Positions 1 to 9,701 of a DNA stretch of 14,398 nt are shown piece by piece; within the stretch, counting starts at the first letter, position 1; every line of letters begins with the position of its first letter. The DNA comes from Gammaproteobacteria bacterium UBA7376. Lineage in GTDB: Bacteria > Pseudomonadota > Gammaproteobacteria > Pseudomonadales > Azotimanducaceae. Where the stretch lies: contig DKNY01000018.1 of assembly GCA_002470275.1 (NCBI GenBank), positions 1 through 14,398 of the forward strand, written 5' to 3'. The notes under the pieces are model-generated. The model ran no database searches. It worked only from the letters and a program-made list of their open reading frames with translations, and was not told the origin of the DNA. The position numbers and the translations under genes were made by a program.

Positions 1-1
1 C

Positions 2-322
2 GTGAGCACCTTGGTCGTGGAAGGTTCTAACACAGGCAGCTGTATGGATATGGCGGAAGTCCTGGGGCCAGACGTTTTCTGCAGCCAATCCACGGCGCTG
101 CGCGATCGAATAGATCAACGTGAGATTTTGAGTCAGTACTCTGGGCCAACTCTCATCCTGTGCGGAGAAGATGACCAGCTGTGTCCAGTAGCGCGTCATG
201 AACTCATGCGAGATCTCATACCTAGTGCACGTTTGGCTGTTATACCCGGCGCCGGACATCTACCCGTCCTAGAGCAGCCGGAGCGAACAACCCAGGAACT
301 TCAAAGCTGGCTGAACGGCTAG
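2..322 (+). CDS. alpha/beta hydrolase, C-terminal part (cut by left edge)
   Basis: This is the C-terminal end of an alpha/beta-fold hydrolase. The frame is open to the first base and the visible 106 residues contain only the last part of the fold, so the GTG at base 2 is unlikely to be the true start. Visible features are the strand and turn carrying the catalytic acid (PTLILCGEDDQLCP, acid probably Asp58 of the fragment) and the catalytic histidine in IPGAGHLPVLEQPE (His86). The nucleophile elbow lies outside the window. The stretch GPDVFCSQSTALRDRID before the acid resembles the post-cap segment of small cytoplasmic hydrolases of the esterase/haloperoxidase type. The substrate cannot be told from this part. 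It converges on the aminotransferase gene, 117 bases away. Confidence 0.8.
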   Translation: MSTLVVEGSNTGSCMDMAEVLGPDVFCSQSTALRDRIDQREILSQYSGPTLILCGEDDQLCPVARHELMRDLIPSARLAVIPGAGHLPVLEQPERTTQELQSWLNG

Positions 323-439
323 TCGATTCAGATGTACATATTCGGTTGTGCGTTTCTAAGACCTTGGCCACGCACTGGTATGACGCTGGTAGGCATTAAC
401 CGGGCCGAGAAAAATCAAAGGGTCTCGATAGGCCTCAAC

Positions 440-1486
440 TCAATCGAGATCAACCGGCTGAATCCAACCGAACTTATCTTCAACATCCCCTCGTTGAATC
501 CCTGCCAGAATCTCGTACAGCTGTTCGGTAATGGGTCCTGCCTGCGTGCCGCCATTGTAGAAAGTATGTTTTTGGCCATCGACGTGGATCGCACCAACCG
601 GGACCAGGGTGGCGGCGGTGCCCGCGGCCGCGACTTCAATGAAACTAGCAACTTCATCGCGCAAGTGCACCGGGCGCTCGTCGATCTTGAGGCCAAGTTC
701 CGATCGTGCAATTTCCATCGCCGCAAATTTGGTAATACTCGGCAGAATGGCAGGAGATTTGGGAACTAGCAGGCCGTCCTCGGTGACAATCAAGATGTTC
801 GAGGACCCAGCTTCGTCAATATACGCATTTTGTTGTGAGTCAAGAAACAGCGCTTCGTCGGCGCCCTGTTCACGGGCTGTCGCTGACGCGAGTAGTGCCC
901 CAGCATAATTCGCGCCTGCCTTAATGTGGCCCGTGCCTCGAGTGGCGCTTCGATCATAGTCAACGACCGCGAGGCTAATGGGTGATTGCTTACCGCCTTT
1001 GAAATACGGACCAACTGGGGAGACGAAAACGCGAAAAAGGAATTCAGGTGCCGGCCGCAGACCCAGGTTCCGCCCAATGCCAACCACAAAGGGTCTGATG
1101 TAGAGACTGGCTCCACTGCCGTACGGGGGCGCAAATTCTCGATTCCGTTGAATGCACTTCGTGATGCCTTCAAAGAAGAGTTCCCGCGGTACCGGTGGAA
1201 TCATCAGGCGTTCGCACGTATCCGCCATCCGCTCCCAGTTCTTCTCAGGTCTAAAGAGCAACAGTCGACCATCCTGAGATCCATAGGCTTTCAACCCTTC
1301 AAAACATTGCTGGGCGTAGTGAACCGACGTAGACCCTTCATGGATAGCGAGATAGGGGTCTTCGGTTAGTGTCCCGTCACCCCAGGCGCCGTTGGCATAA
1401 AGCGCTGAAAAGCTGGCGTGGGTATCCATATAGTCAAAGCCAAGGTTGCCCCAGTCGATCTCTACTTCTGTATTTGCTTCATTCAA
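440..1486 (-). CDS. ilvE: branched-chain amino acid aminotransferase
   Basis: A fold-type IV PLP enzyme of 348 residues that exchanges amino groups between leucine, isoleucine or valine and 2-oxoglutarate; it acts in the cytoplasm. Recognisable parts are the N-terminal QQCFEGLKAYGSQDGRLLLF block (about 59-78), the PLP-binding lysine in GTGHIKAGANYAG (Lys189), the cofactor-contacting glutamate in YIDEAGSSNI (Glu225), the LPSITKFAAMEIAR block (248-261) and GTAATLVPV (289-297). Length and motifs fit the eukaryote-like/Bacillus-like BCAT branch better than the shorter Escherichia IlvE type. The chosen start is TTG at 1486. It lies 7 bases after AAGGA, and the nearby ATG at 1482 is in another frame. 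The 193-base gap to the peptidase stop on its upstream side probably holds its own promoter, but no clear -35/-10 pair stands out. Confidence 0.94.
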   Translation of the reverse strand: MNEANTEVEIDWGNLGFDYMDTHASFSALYANGAWGDGTLTEDPYLAIHEGSTSVHYAQQCFEGLKAYGSQDGRLLLFRPEKNWERMADTCERLMIPPVPRELFFEGITKCIQRNREFAPPYGSGASLYIRPFVVGIGRNLGLRPAPEFLFRVFVSPVGPYFKGGKQSPISLAVVDYDRSATRGTGHIKAGANYAGALLASATAREQGADEALFLDSQQNAYIDEAGSSNILIVTEDGLLVPKSPAILPSITKFAAMEIARSELGLKIDERPVHLRDEVASFIEVAAAGTAATLVPVGAIHVDGQKHTFYNGGTQAGPITEQLYEILAGIQRGDVEDKFGWIQPVDLD

Positions 1487-1679
1487 AACTGATTCCTTCT
1501 TATTTTCCCAATATTTAGCGATTTATCCCTGACTCACGCTCAAACCATTGCGAAACATTGGCCTGTCATCGACGGGCCCTTGCCGCGGAGCGAATGTGCT
1601 GGCCGACGCCTCAACTGTAACCGATTTGTGTTCAGTCCTGCCCGCCCGGTCGGTGAATTGTGCTCAATGTATCCGCTGG

Positions 1680-3649
<1,970 letters not shown>

Positions 3650-3653
<4 letters not shown>

Positions 3654-4243
3654 AGGAAGCTCCTATACTGAGAGCAGAAATTAATAATCAGGGTCATGAA
3701 GTCGTCGACGGCCACTGTTGTGAACCTGCAACGAACCACTGTCAGCGCCCCGGAAACCGTACCGGATATGTTGTAATAGATCATCTTCGCCTGAGCTAAA
3801 AAAGCGTTGATTGCACTACGTCGTGCGATATCAACGTCGTCATAACATTTCGATAAAAGACCAGCCCGCTGGGCTTTAATCGTCCTCTGAACGCTAGGTG
3901 AAAACAAGCGGCGTCTTTTTTGGCAAGAACCCGCGTGGCTTGGATATCTCAGAGTATTAGGAAGCCTCAACAGCGACTCGTTCCCATCGGCTTGCCGCCC
4001 GATCAGTGGGAATCCGGTTAAGGTAAAGCTTCCTAATGGTGAAATAAGGAGAGTTTTCACGCTCATAGCCTGCCAGAATCCAATAGCGTGCCCGGGACTA
4101 GATTCTGAATTGGCCTCAATAACGTATGGTTTGAGGCCAAGTAAGTCCTCGCGGATCAGAATCTGCCCACCCTCGATCTGTGGATCGACGGCCGCCCAAC
4201 GAATCTTTAGCGTCCCCGGACGGTACGCAAACTTAAAATCCGG
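3650..4243 (-). other. 197-codon open frame of uncertain coding status, ATGA-overlapping the S9 peptidase
   Basis: In this minus-strand frame no stop occurs between TAG (4244-4246) and TGA (3650-3652), a 197-codon run. The terminal TGA overlaps the peptidase ATG as ATGA, the arrangement seen in translationally coupled genes. The first ATG is at 4066, giving 138 residues. The 59 codons before it have no ATG, GTG or TTG start, yet read like protein (for example PDFKFAYRPGTLKIRW and ILIREDLLGLKPYVIEANSE). The part after 4066 is rich in Arg, Ser and Cys and looks less natural. No good ribosome site precedes the ATG. It may be a remnant of a broken gene or a chance open frame. I recognise no family. 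Confidence 0.2.
4110..4140. repeat. perfect 10-bp inverted repeat
   Basis: TTGGCCTCAA (4110-4119) and TTGAGGCCAA (4131-4140) are exact reverse complements separated by 11 bases. There is no T-run on either side, so it is not a standard intrinsic terminator. It could be an operator for a dimeric regulator in the divergent promoter gap, or a stem in an untranslated RNA. It falls inside the 197-codon minus-strand open frame. Confidence 0.5.
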
Positions 4244-4280
4244 CTACCCATATCTGTGGAAGGGGCGTCATTAGTCTGGG

Positions 4281-4442
4281 CTAATACTCCGAAATTCCCT
4301 CTTTGATAGCCGCGCTTAAGTCGAAATTATGCCGCTGGTTCTTTGCAATCAACTGATCGCGAGAGAGACGAGGCGTATCTCTGAAAATTTTTATCTTCCG
4401 ATAGAGGCTGTAACTGTATTTTGACAGCGTTGTCATTGACAT
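4281..4442 (-). CDS. candidate small protein, 53 residues, unknown function
   Basis: A short minus-strand ORF running from ATG at 4442 (immediately after an in-frame TAG; a second ATG lies at 4436) to TAG at 4281-4283. The product is hydrophilic and basic, starting MSMTTLSKYSYSLYRKIKIF and ending HNFDLSAAIKEGISEY. The central RDTPRLSRDQLIAKNQRHNF segment and the final helix-like segment have the composition of a real folded or helical peptide. There is no signal peptide or membrane segment. The upstream ribosome site is weak (an AGGT about 10 bases ahead), and an inverted repeat lies just upstream at 4475-4490. It could be a genuine small gene, the C-terminal remnant of a larger eroded gene, or chance. 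I cannot name a family. Confidence 0.33.
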   Translation of the reverse strand: MSMTTLSKYSYSLYRKIKIFRDTPRLSRDQLIAKNQRHNFDLSAAIKEGISEY

Positions 4443-4474
4443 CTAACGTGACCTGGGCAGCCCCTTGGCTTCAC

Positions 4475-4490
4475 CCTATTAAGGGATAGG
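4475..4490. repeat. short hairpin-forming inverted repeat
   Basis: CCTAT (4475-4479) pairs with ATAGG (4486-4490) around a 6-base loop. It sits 33 bases upstream of the candidate 53-residue ORF on the minus strand. Its role is unknown, and five base pairs alone are weak evidence. Confidence 0.25.
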
Positions 4491-4794
4491 CCCTGGGCCA
4501 AAATGAAAAGCGAACCCTCTTTGCAGTTTTAAGTCCTGTAGGGACCTGCGGGCGGATTAAAGGCTCAGTTCCATATTCATGAAAGAGTCCTCAGCGTTCG
4601 AAGAATGCTCTCTATTGGTTTGCAGCATCTGCTTTGAATATTCCAAGAAATCAATCTGCCGCGCCTCAACCTATCAATACGAGGAAACAAAGGGGCCAGT
4701 AAGGGCGCAGTTGAGAGTAAGATTGGGGTCTGATGCGGAGTAAGGTGCGGGCATTGCCTATTAAAAAAATCACCCCCTAAAGAGAGATGAATCA

Positions 4795-4839
4795 ATGGGC
4801 AGTGAAAACAAGGTGAGCTCTGTCAGCAAGAAAAATTAA
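4795..4839 (+). CDS. possible 14-residue leader peptide ahead of edd
   Basis: ATG at 4795 opens a 14-codon frame encoding MGSENKVSSVSKKN and ends in TAA at 4837-4839, 32 bases before the edd ATG. A purine-rich AGAGAG about 9 bases upstream could bind the ribosome. The peptide has no run of one amino acid that would suggest classical attenuation. An ORF this short is expected by chance, so this is a weak call, listed because of its position in the probable edd leader. Confidence 0.15.
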   Translation: MGSENKVSSVSKKN

Positions 4840-4871
4840 AGTGAGCGGTTTGTAACTAGAGGGTTGCTAGC

Positions 4872-6686
4872 ATGATAAATCAAACAGTAGTTGATGTGAC
4901 CCAACGCATCATTGACCGCAGTCATGACAGCAGGCGAGGCTACTTAGATAAAGTGAGCCACGCTCGCCAACAGGGCGTGTCGAGAAAACGTTTATCCTGC
5001 GGCAACGTCGCTCACGCCTTCGCCGCTAGCAAGGCCGGGGACAAGTCAGTTCTGGCGGTAGACAGAGCGGCAAACTTCGCCATCGTTTCAGCCTACAACG
5101 ATATGCTTTCAGCCCATCAGCCATTTCAAGAATATCCGGAGAAAATCAAACAGGCCGCCCGCGATGTGGGTGCCGTTGCCCAATTTGCAGGGGGCGTGCC
5201 GGCGATGTGTGATGGCGTTACTCAAGGGCGGGACGGTATGGAGCTGTCACTCTTTAGCCGTGACGTCATCGCCATGGCAACCGCAGTGGCTTTATCTCAC
5301 GATATGTTTGACGGCATTTTATGCTTGGGCGTCTGCGATAAAATTGTTCCGGGAATGCTAATCGGCGCCCTATCTTTTGGCCATCTACCCGCAGTGTTTG
5401 TTCCGGCCGGGCCTATGTTAACGGGGTTGTCGAATGCTGAAAAAGTGCGCGTCCGACAGCTCTACGCCGAGGGCAAGGTAGGGCGGGACGAATTGCTAGA
5501 GGCGGAAAGCCAGTCTTACCATAGCGCCGGAACCTGTACCTTTTACGGTACGGCCAACAGCAACCAGATGCTGATGGAAATTATGGGGCTGCACTTACCC
5601 GGCAGCTCCTTTATAAATCCGGGCACGCCTCTACGAGAGCACTTAACTCGAGGCGCCGTTACCCAGCTTGCGCGGCTCACCAGCATGGGGGAAATTTATA
5701 CGCCCTTGGCCGATATTGTGGATGAGCGCGCCCTCGTAAACGGCATTGTCGGTCTCCTAGCGACAGGGGGCTCCACCAATCACGCCATTCATATTATCGC
5801 CATTGCAAAGGCGGCTGGCGTGATTATCAACTGGCAGGACATGGCGGAGCTTTCGAGCGTTGTGCCTCTGCTGTGTCGGATTTATCCCAACGGCCAAGCC
5901 GATGTGAATCACTTCCAGGCTGCCGGGGGCATGTCCCTGCTGATTCGTGAATTGCTCACAGCAGGGTTGTTACACAACGATGTGAAAACGATTTTAGGTG
6001 AGGAGGGTTTGCAGCATTATTGCCTGGAACCCTTTCTAAACGCTGAATCCGGGACAACTCAACTGGATTGGCGAGAAGGCCCAGCAGAGAGTTTGGATAA
6101 AGATGTGGTCAGTAGCTGCGAGTCGCCTTTCAGTGCAGAGGGCGGCTTGAAACTATTGACCGGCAATCTCGGTCGTTCGGTGATAAAGATTTCCGCGGTA
6201 AAGCCCGAACATCGGGTGATTAAGGCGCCCGCTATTATTTTCGATCATCAGAACGACTTAAAAATGAGGTTTGATGCGGGCGAATTAGAAAAAGACTTCG
6301 TTGCAGTGGTTCGCTTCCAGGGGCCAAAGGCTAATGGAATGCCCGAGCTGCATCAGTTGACGCCCGTCTTGGGCCTTTTACAGGACCGGGGGTTTCAGGT
6401 GGCGTTAGTGACCGACGGTCGAATGTCCGGTGCTTCAGGAAAGGTGCCCGCAGCGATCCATCTATCGCCGGAGGCTTTAAATCAGGGCGCCATACTGAAG
6501 GTGCAAGAGGGCGACCCGATCGAGTTGAACGCCGACAAGGGCATATTGCATAACCATGCTGAGGGCTTCACTGAACGGGCCATGCCGCCAGTAGCGGATA
6601 GGCCAAGCGTGGGTATGGGTAGAGAAATGTTTGCGCACTTCAGAGAATCTGTGGGTGCCGCAGAGGAGGGGGCGAGCATCTTTTAG
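4872..6686 (+). CDS. edd: phosphogluconate dehydratase (Entner-Doudoroff)
   Basis: Dehydrates 6-phosphogluconate to 2-keto-3-deoxy-6-phosphogluconate (KDPG), the first committed step of the Entner-Doudoroff pathway; cytoplasmic and iron-sulfur dependent. The 604-residue length is that of Edd, longer than typical bacterial IlvD. Both IlvD/Edd family signatures are visible: [12 protein letters not shown] (155-166) and [18 protein letters not shown] (511-528). Probable cluster ligands are Cys155 and Cys222 ([11 protein letters not shown]), with a further conserved cysteine at 113 (AMCDGVTQG). The substrate-loop motif [11 protein letters not shown] (297-307) is also present. Edd rather than IlvD is supported by the zwf, pgl and eda neighbours. 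The start ATG at 4872 lies 8 bases after AGAGGG (4858-4863). This is the first gene of the likely operon, so its upstream gap should hold the operon promoter. Confidence 0.97.
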   Translation: MINQTVVDVTQRIIDRSHDSRRGYLDKVSHARQQGVSRKRLSCGNVAHAFAASKAGDKSVLAVDRAANFAIVSAYNDMLSAHQPFQEYPEKIKQAARDVGAVAQFAGGVPAMCDGVTQGRDGMELSLFSRDVIAMATAVALSHDMFDGILCLGVCDKIVPGMLIGALSFGHLPAVFVPAGPMLTGLSNAEKVRVRQLYAEGKVGRDELLEAESQSYHSAGTCTFYGTANSNQMLMEIMGLHLPGSSFINPGTPLREHLTRGAVTQLARLTSMGEIYTPLADIVDERALVNGIVGLLATGGSTNHAIHIIAIAKAAGVIINWQDMAELSSVVPLLCRIYPNGQADVNHFQAAGGMSLLIRELLTAGLLHNDVKTILGEEGLQHYCLEPFLNAESGTTQLDWREGPAESLDKDVVSSCESPFSAEGGLKLLTGNLGRSVIKISAVKPEHRVIKAPAIIFDHQNDLKMRFDAGELEKDFVAVVRFQGPKANGMPELHQLTPVLGLLQDRGFQVALVTDGRMSGASGKVPAAIHLSPEALNQGAILKVQEGDPIELNADKGILHNHAEGFTERAMPPVADRPSVGMGREMFAHFRESVGAAEEGASIF

Positions 6687-6714
6687 TGCTGACCCTGACC
6701 AGATCGCCTCAGCA
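6687..6714 (+). repeat. intercistronic stem-loop between edd and zwf
   Basis: TGCTGA (6687-6692), directly after the edd stop, is the exact reverse complement of TCAGCA (6709-6714), with a 16-base loop. TTTT before the left arm and AAAA after the right arm could extend the stem with a bulge. The 3' side lacks a T-run, so this is not an obvious terminator. A processing or mRNA-stabilising role between the first two genes of the operon is possible but unproven. Confidence 0.3.
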
Positions 6715-6754
6715 AAAGCTCAACAGTAAGCCTACAGAATAGGAAGAGAATGGC

Positions 6755-8224
6755 ATGACGAACGCGTTTGATATCGTGATTTTTGGTGGAGCGGGCGACC
6801 TGGCTTTGCGCAAAATTTTACCTGCTTGGTATCGCACGTTTCGTGAGGGACAGTTGACGGAGCAATCGCGCGTCATAGTCATATGTCGTGACAAAAAATC
6901 AGCAGCGGCATATTTACAAAATTCAGAGGCTGCGCTGAAGGAATATTTGGCGGATGAGTTCATCCCAGACGCTTGGAATCAGTTTAAAGCGTATTTATTT
7001 CCCGTAGCCTTAGATATCGCCAAAGGAGATGACTGGCAGAACCTGAAGGAGGTGTTAGTGCCCGGTGACCCCAAAGTGAGGGTCTTTTATTTGGCGATTC
7101 CACCGGCGATTTTCAGTATTTGCTGTAGGAACTTAGCGGATAACAACTTGATCACCAGCCAAAGCAGAGTGGTGGTCGAAAAGCCCATTGGATACGGAGC
7201 ACTTTCCGCCAACAAGATAAATGAAGAAATTGCCGAGTACTTCAGCGAGGAGAATGTTTATCGCATCGATCATTACCTCGGCAAGGAAACTGTTCAAAAT
7301 TTGATGGCGCTCAGATTCACTAATTTAATTTTCGAGCACCTATGGGACTCCAAGTCCATCGATCATGTTCAAATCAGCATCTCTGAAACGGTCGGGTTAG
7401 AAGGGCGGGCGGAGTTTTATAATGAAGTTGGTGCGCTGCGGGACATGGTGCAAAACCACCTACTGCAACTGCTGTGTCTAGTGGCAATGGAGTCCCCCCA
7501 CAAAATTAGCGCCCGGAGCATTCAGGCAGAAAAAATAAAGGTCTTGGAAGCGCTGCGCCCCATGACCATCGCGGATGTGCAGCAGAATACGGTGCGCGGC
7601 CAATACGTGGCGGGCAGTTATGCAGGGGAGTTAGTGCCGGGTTATCTGGAGGAGTTAAACTCTCCCAACAGTCAGACAGAAACCTTCGTGGCAATTCGAA
7701 CCTATATCGATAACTGGCGCTGGGCCAGAGTGCCCTTCTACCTCCGAACCGGAAAGAGAATGAAGTCGCGATGTGCGGAGATTATTGTTCAGTTCAAAGA
7801 TGTCTCCCACTATGTTTATAAGGACAGCGCGGGCAAATTGCAGCCTAATCGCTTGGTGATCCGCCTGCAGCCTGACGAAATGATCCAGCTGACTATGATG
7901 TCGAAGAACCTGGAAACAACGGATATGCAGCTGCAGCCTGCCACCCTGAACCTAAACTTCTCTGAGACGTATACGGAATTTCGCAGCGATGCTTACAAGC
8001 GGCTAATGCTGGACGTTGTTAAGGGGGATTCCAGCTTGTTTATTCACCGGGACGAAGGGGAATATGCCTGGGGATGGATAGACCCTATCATTGCCGCGTG
8101 GCAAGAGAGCAAAACTTCCCCTCATCTCTATCGCGCCGGCAGTTGGGGGCCGGACGAATCTGACGAGCTGCTGAAAAATGATGGCCGCTATTGGTACAAC
8201 AGTGGTGCACAAGAGAGTGAATAA
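6755..8224 (+). CDS. zwf: glucose-6-phosphate 1-dehydrogenase
   Basis: Oxidises glucose 6-phosphate to 6-phosphogluconolactone with NAD(P)+ and so feeds the Entner-Doudoroff route in the cytoplasm. The 489-residue length is typical. The N-terminal Rossmann motif is GGAGDLALRKILPAWY (11-26). VVVEKPIGYG (139-148) carries the conserved EKP motif. RIDHYLGKE (170-178) is the family active-site signature. A further conserved histidine, His235 in MVQNHLLQLL, aligns with the catalytic base of characterised enzymes. Arg45 in VICRDK sits where a residue contacting the 2'-phosphate of NADP is often found, which would permit NADP use (inference). The ATG at 6755 follows AGGAAGAG; the ATG at 6750 is out of frame. 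It lies 68 bases after edd and 2 bases before pgl, indicating co-transcription. Confidence 0.97.
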   Translation: MTNAFDIVIFGGAGDLALRKILPAWYRTFREGQLTEQSRVIVICRDKKSAAAYLQNSEAALKEYLADEFIPDAWNQFKAYLFPVALDIAKGDDWQNLKEVLVPGDPKVRVFYLAIPPAIFSICCRNLADNNLITSQSRVVVEKPIGYGALSANKINEEIAEYFSEENVYRIDHYLGKETVQNLMALRFTNLIFEHLWDSKSIDHVQISISETVGLEGRAEFYNEVGALRDMVQNHLLQLLCLVAMESPHKISARSIQAEKIKVLEALRPMTIADVQQNTVRGQYVAGSYAGELVPGYLEELNSPNSQTETFVAIRTYIDNWRWARVPFYLRTGKRMKSRCAEIIVQFKDVSHYVYKDSAGKLQPNRLVIRLQPDEMIQLTMMSKNLETTDMQLQPATLNLNFSETYTEFRSDAYKRLMLDVVKGDSSLFIHRDEGEYAWGWIDPIIAAWQESKTSPHLYRAGSWGPDESDELLKNDGRYWYNSGAQESE

Positions 8225-8226
8225 GC

Positions 8227-8943
8227 GTGCTTGAAGAGCATTTCTTTTCACGGCGTTCGGAGATGTTCGAGGTGCTGCTGGACCATTGCCGCCAAAGGTT
8301 ACAGGCGGCAGTACATAAAAAAACTCAGGCGTCATTGCTCGTGTCCGGAGGCAGCAGTCCGGAGCCGCTCTACCGGCAACTGGCTAAAACGCCTCTAGAG
8401 TGGTCAAGAATCACCGTTGCTTTGGTGGATGAACGTTGGGTCGAGGCCGGAGAACCCGGAAGTAATGAAACGTTTATCGTAGATAACCTGCTTCAAGATC
8501 ATGCGCGTGGTGCCAACCTTGTCGCCATGAAAAATAGCGCCGACACGGCAATCCAGGGTCAGCCATTTTGCGAAGCGGGGTATCAGCAGCTGGGGAGACC
8601 CTTTGACCTCACAATTTTGGGTATGGGCGTTGATGGCCATACTGCGTCGTTGTTCCCGAACGCGACGGGCTTAGGCTTAGCGCTGGATATCAATCAGCGT
8701 CAACTGTGTGTGGCAATTGACGCGCAACCAACCGACGTGACGGGCAAGCATACGGAGCGAATGACACTGAGCCTATACGGGCTCCTTCAATCTGAGGCGA
8801 TTTATTTGCTAATTAGCGGTCCGGAAAAATTGGCGGTATACGAACAAGCCAAACAGTTAGCCGGTCATGGTGACCAGACGATGCCCGTCAGTAGGGTGTT
8901 AAATCAACGGCAAGTCCCTGTACAGGTTTACTGGGCACCCTAA
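8227..8943 (+). CDS. pgl: 6-phosphogluconolactonase (DevB type)
   Basis: Hydrolyses 6-phosphogluconolactone, the product of Zwf, to 6-phosphogluconate, the substrate of Edd; cytoplasmic. At 238 residues it has the usual length of the DevB/SOL group. Characteristic blocks are the phosphate-binding VSGGSSPEPLYRQLA (39-53), VALVDERWV (64-72) and the family hallmark GMGVDGHTASLFP (132-144) with the catalytic-region histidine 138. LLISGPEKL lies at 194-202. The start is GTG at 8227, only 2 bases after the zwf stop, with a purine-rich AGAGAG in the end of zwf as the likely ribosome site. Translation is therefore probably coupled to zwf. The LacB-like cytosolic beta-propeller lactonase is excluded by sequence. 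Confidence 0.95.
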   Translation: MLEEHFFSRRSEMFEVLLDHCRQRLQAAVHKKTQASLLVSGGSSPEPLYRQLAKTPLEWSRITVALVDERWVEAGEPGSNETFIVDNLLQDHARGANLVAMKNSADTAIQGQPFCEAGYQQLGRPFDLTILGMGVDGHTASLFPNATGLGLALDINQRQLCVAIDAQPTDVTGKHTERMTLSLYGLLQSEAIYLLISGPEKLAVYEQAKQLAGHGDQTMPVSRVLNQRQVPVQVYWAP

Positions 8944-8957
8944 CGAGGGATCAAATC

Positions 8958-9578
8958 ATGCAAAGTATTGAATCAATCATGACAACGAGTCCGGTTATTC
9001 CCGTGATTAGGATTGATAACCTCGACCACGCCGTCCCCTTGGCCAAAGCCTTAGTAAAGGGGGGGCTGAAAGTGTTAGAGGTGACTTTGCGAACGGAGTG
9101 GGGGTTAGCTGCCATTGCAGACATTAAGGAGCACGTACCGGAGGCAACTGTCGGGGCAGGGACCGTCATTGATGCTCAAAACTATGCTAACGCCGTAGCC
9201 GCCGGGGCGGAGTTTGTCGTCAGTCCGGGTTGCACCGCTGCCTTAGCCCAAGCGGCACAGCAATATGATGTACCGATGTTGCCGGGCATAGCGACCCCCA
9301 GTGAAGCAATGACATTGCTGGAGTTTGGGTTGCAGCACTTAAAATTTTTTCCGGCTCAGGCGGCGGGCGGCATCCCCATGCTTAAGTCAATTGCCGGGCC
9401 GTTACCCCAGCTAAAGTTTTGCCCTACGGGCGGGGTTAACCCAGATAACGCGGCTGACTTTTTGGCTCTAGAGAATGTGCTGTGTGTCGGCGGCACCTGG
9501 ATGTTAGATCAAGCGTTGATCGAAGCAGGCGATTGGTCCTCCATTGAGGCAAGGGCAAAACAAGCTGCGGCCCTGTGA
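8958..9578 (+). CDS. eda: KDPG aldolase (2-dehydro-3-deoxy-phosphogluconate aldolase)
   Basis: Splits KDPG, made by Edd, into pyruvate and glyceraldehyde 3-phosphate, completing the pathway. The 206-residue protein is a single class I aldolase TIM barrel. It matches the Escherichia enzyme throughout, with a constant four-residue offset: PVIPVIRI (12-19), EVTLRTE (41-47, catalytic Glu41 and substrate-binding Arg45), VGAGTV (65-70), SPG (89-91), the Schiff-base lysine in HLKFFPAQAAGG (Lys129) and FCPTGGVNPDN. All key residues are present. The same fold can also act as 4-hydroxy-2-oxoglutarate aldolase, but the operon makes the Entner-Doudoroff role primary. The start ATG at 8958 lies 9 bases after GAGGG and 14 bases after the pgl stop. 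It is the last operon gene; no clear intrinsic terminator follows. Confidence 0.97.
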   Translation: MQSIESIMTTSPVIPVIRIDNLDHAVPLAKALVKGGLKVLEVTLRTEWGLAAIADIKEHVPEATVGAGTVIDAQNYANAVAAGAEFVVSPGCTAALAQAAQQYDVPMLPGIATPSEAMTLLEFGLQHLKFFPAQAAGGIPMLKSIAGPLPQLKFCPTGGVNPDNAADFLALENVLCVGGTWMLDQALIEAGDWSSIEARAKQAAAL

Positions 9579-9701
9579 GGTTGCTGGCATATTCTTCCAG
9601 TCTCTAGCTTGGTCGGGTGCAATGCGAAGGGAAGCGGAAGACTGCCCCGCCTTCTGCCCGCAGGGAGAGCCATTCTCAACCGGCGCTCCCCTTGATGGCC
9701 G

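Larger units (their letters stand above)
3654..4871. other. 1.2-kb gap between divergent transcription units, no recognised gene
   Basis: The minus-strand peptidase gene and the + strand edd operon are transcribed away from this stretch, so it should hold promoters for both. It is more AT-rich than the flanking genes. No tRNA, insertion sequence or known riboswitch is visible. It contains the candidate ORFs and inverted repeats listed separately. It also has TTGACA (4421-4426) followed 17 bases later by TAACGT, a possible but weak + strand promoter overlapping TGACA-GCGT-TGTCA (4422-4435). A nearer candidate for edd is TTGCCT at 4754 followed by a TAAAGA box near 4778, which is only a poor match. 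I found by eye no good TGTAATTAAATTACA-like HexR site. Gammaproteobacterial promoter gaps are seldom this long, so an eroded gene or a small RNA may be hidden here. Confidence 0.6.

Noticed and set aside
332..1369. Several long open frames on the + strand across the aminotransferase gene
   Set aside because: They are antisense shadows of a gene whose catalytic motifs are all intact.
4577..4795. 72-codon minus-strand ORF upstream of edd
   Set aside because: Rich in Arg, Leu and Pro with no plausible start context or protein-like pattern; probably chance.
3660..4871. HexR operator, tRNA or riboswitch in the gap upstream of edd
   Set aside because: No TGTAATTAAATTACA-like palindrome, no tRNA T-loop signature and no known riboswitch core seen by eye; a motif scan could still find a diverged HexR site.
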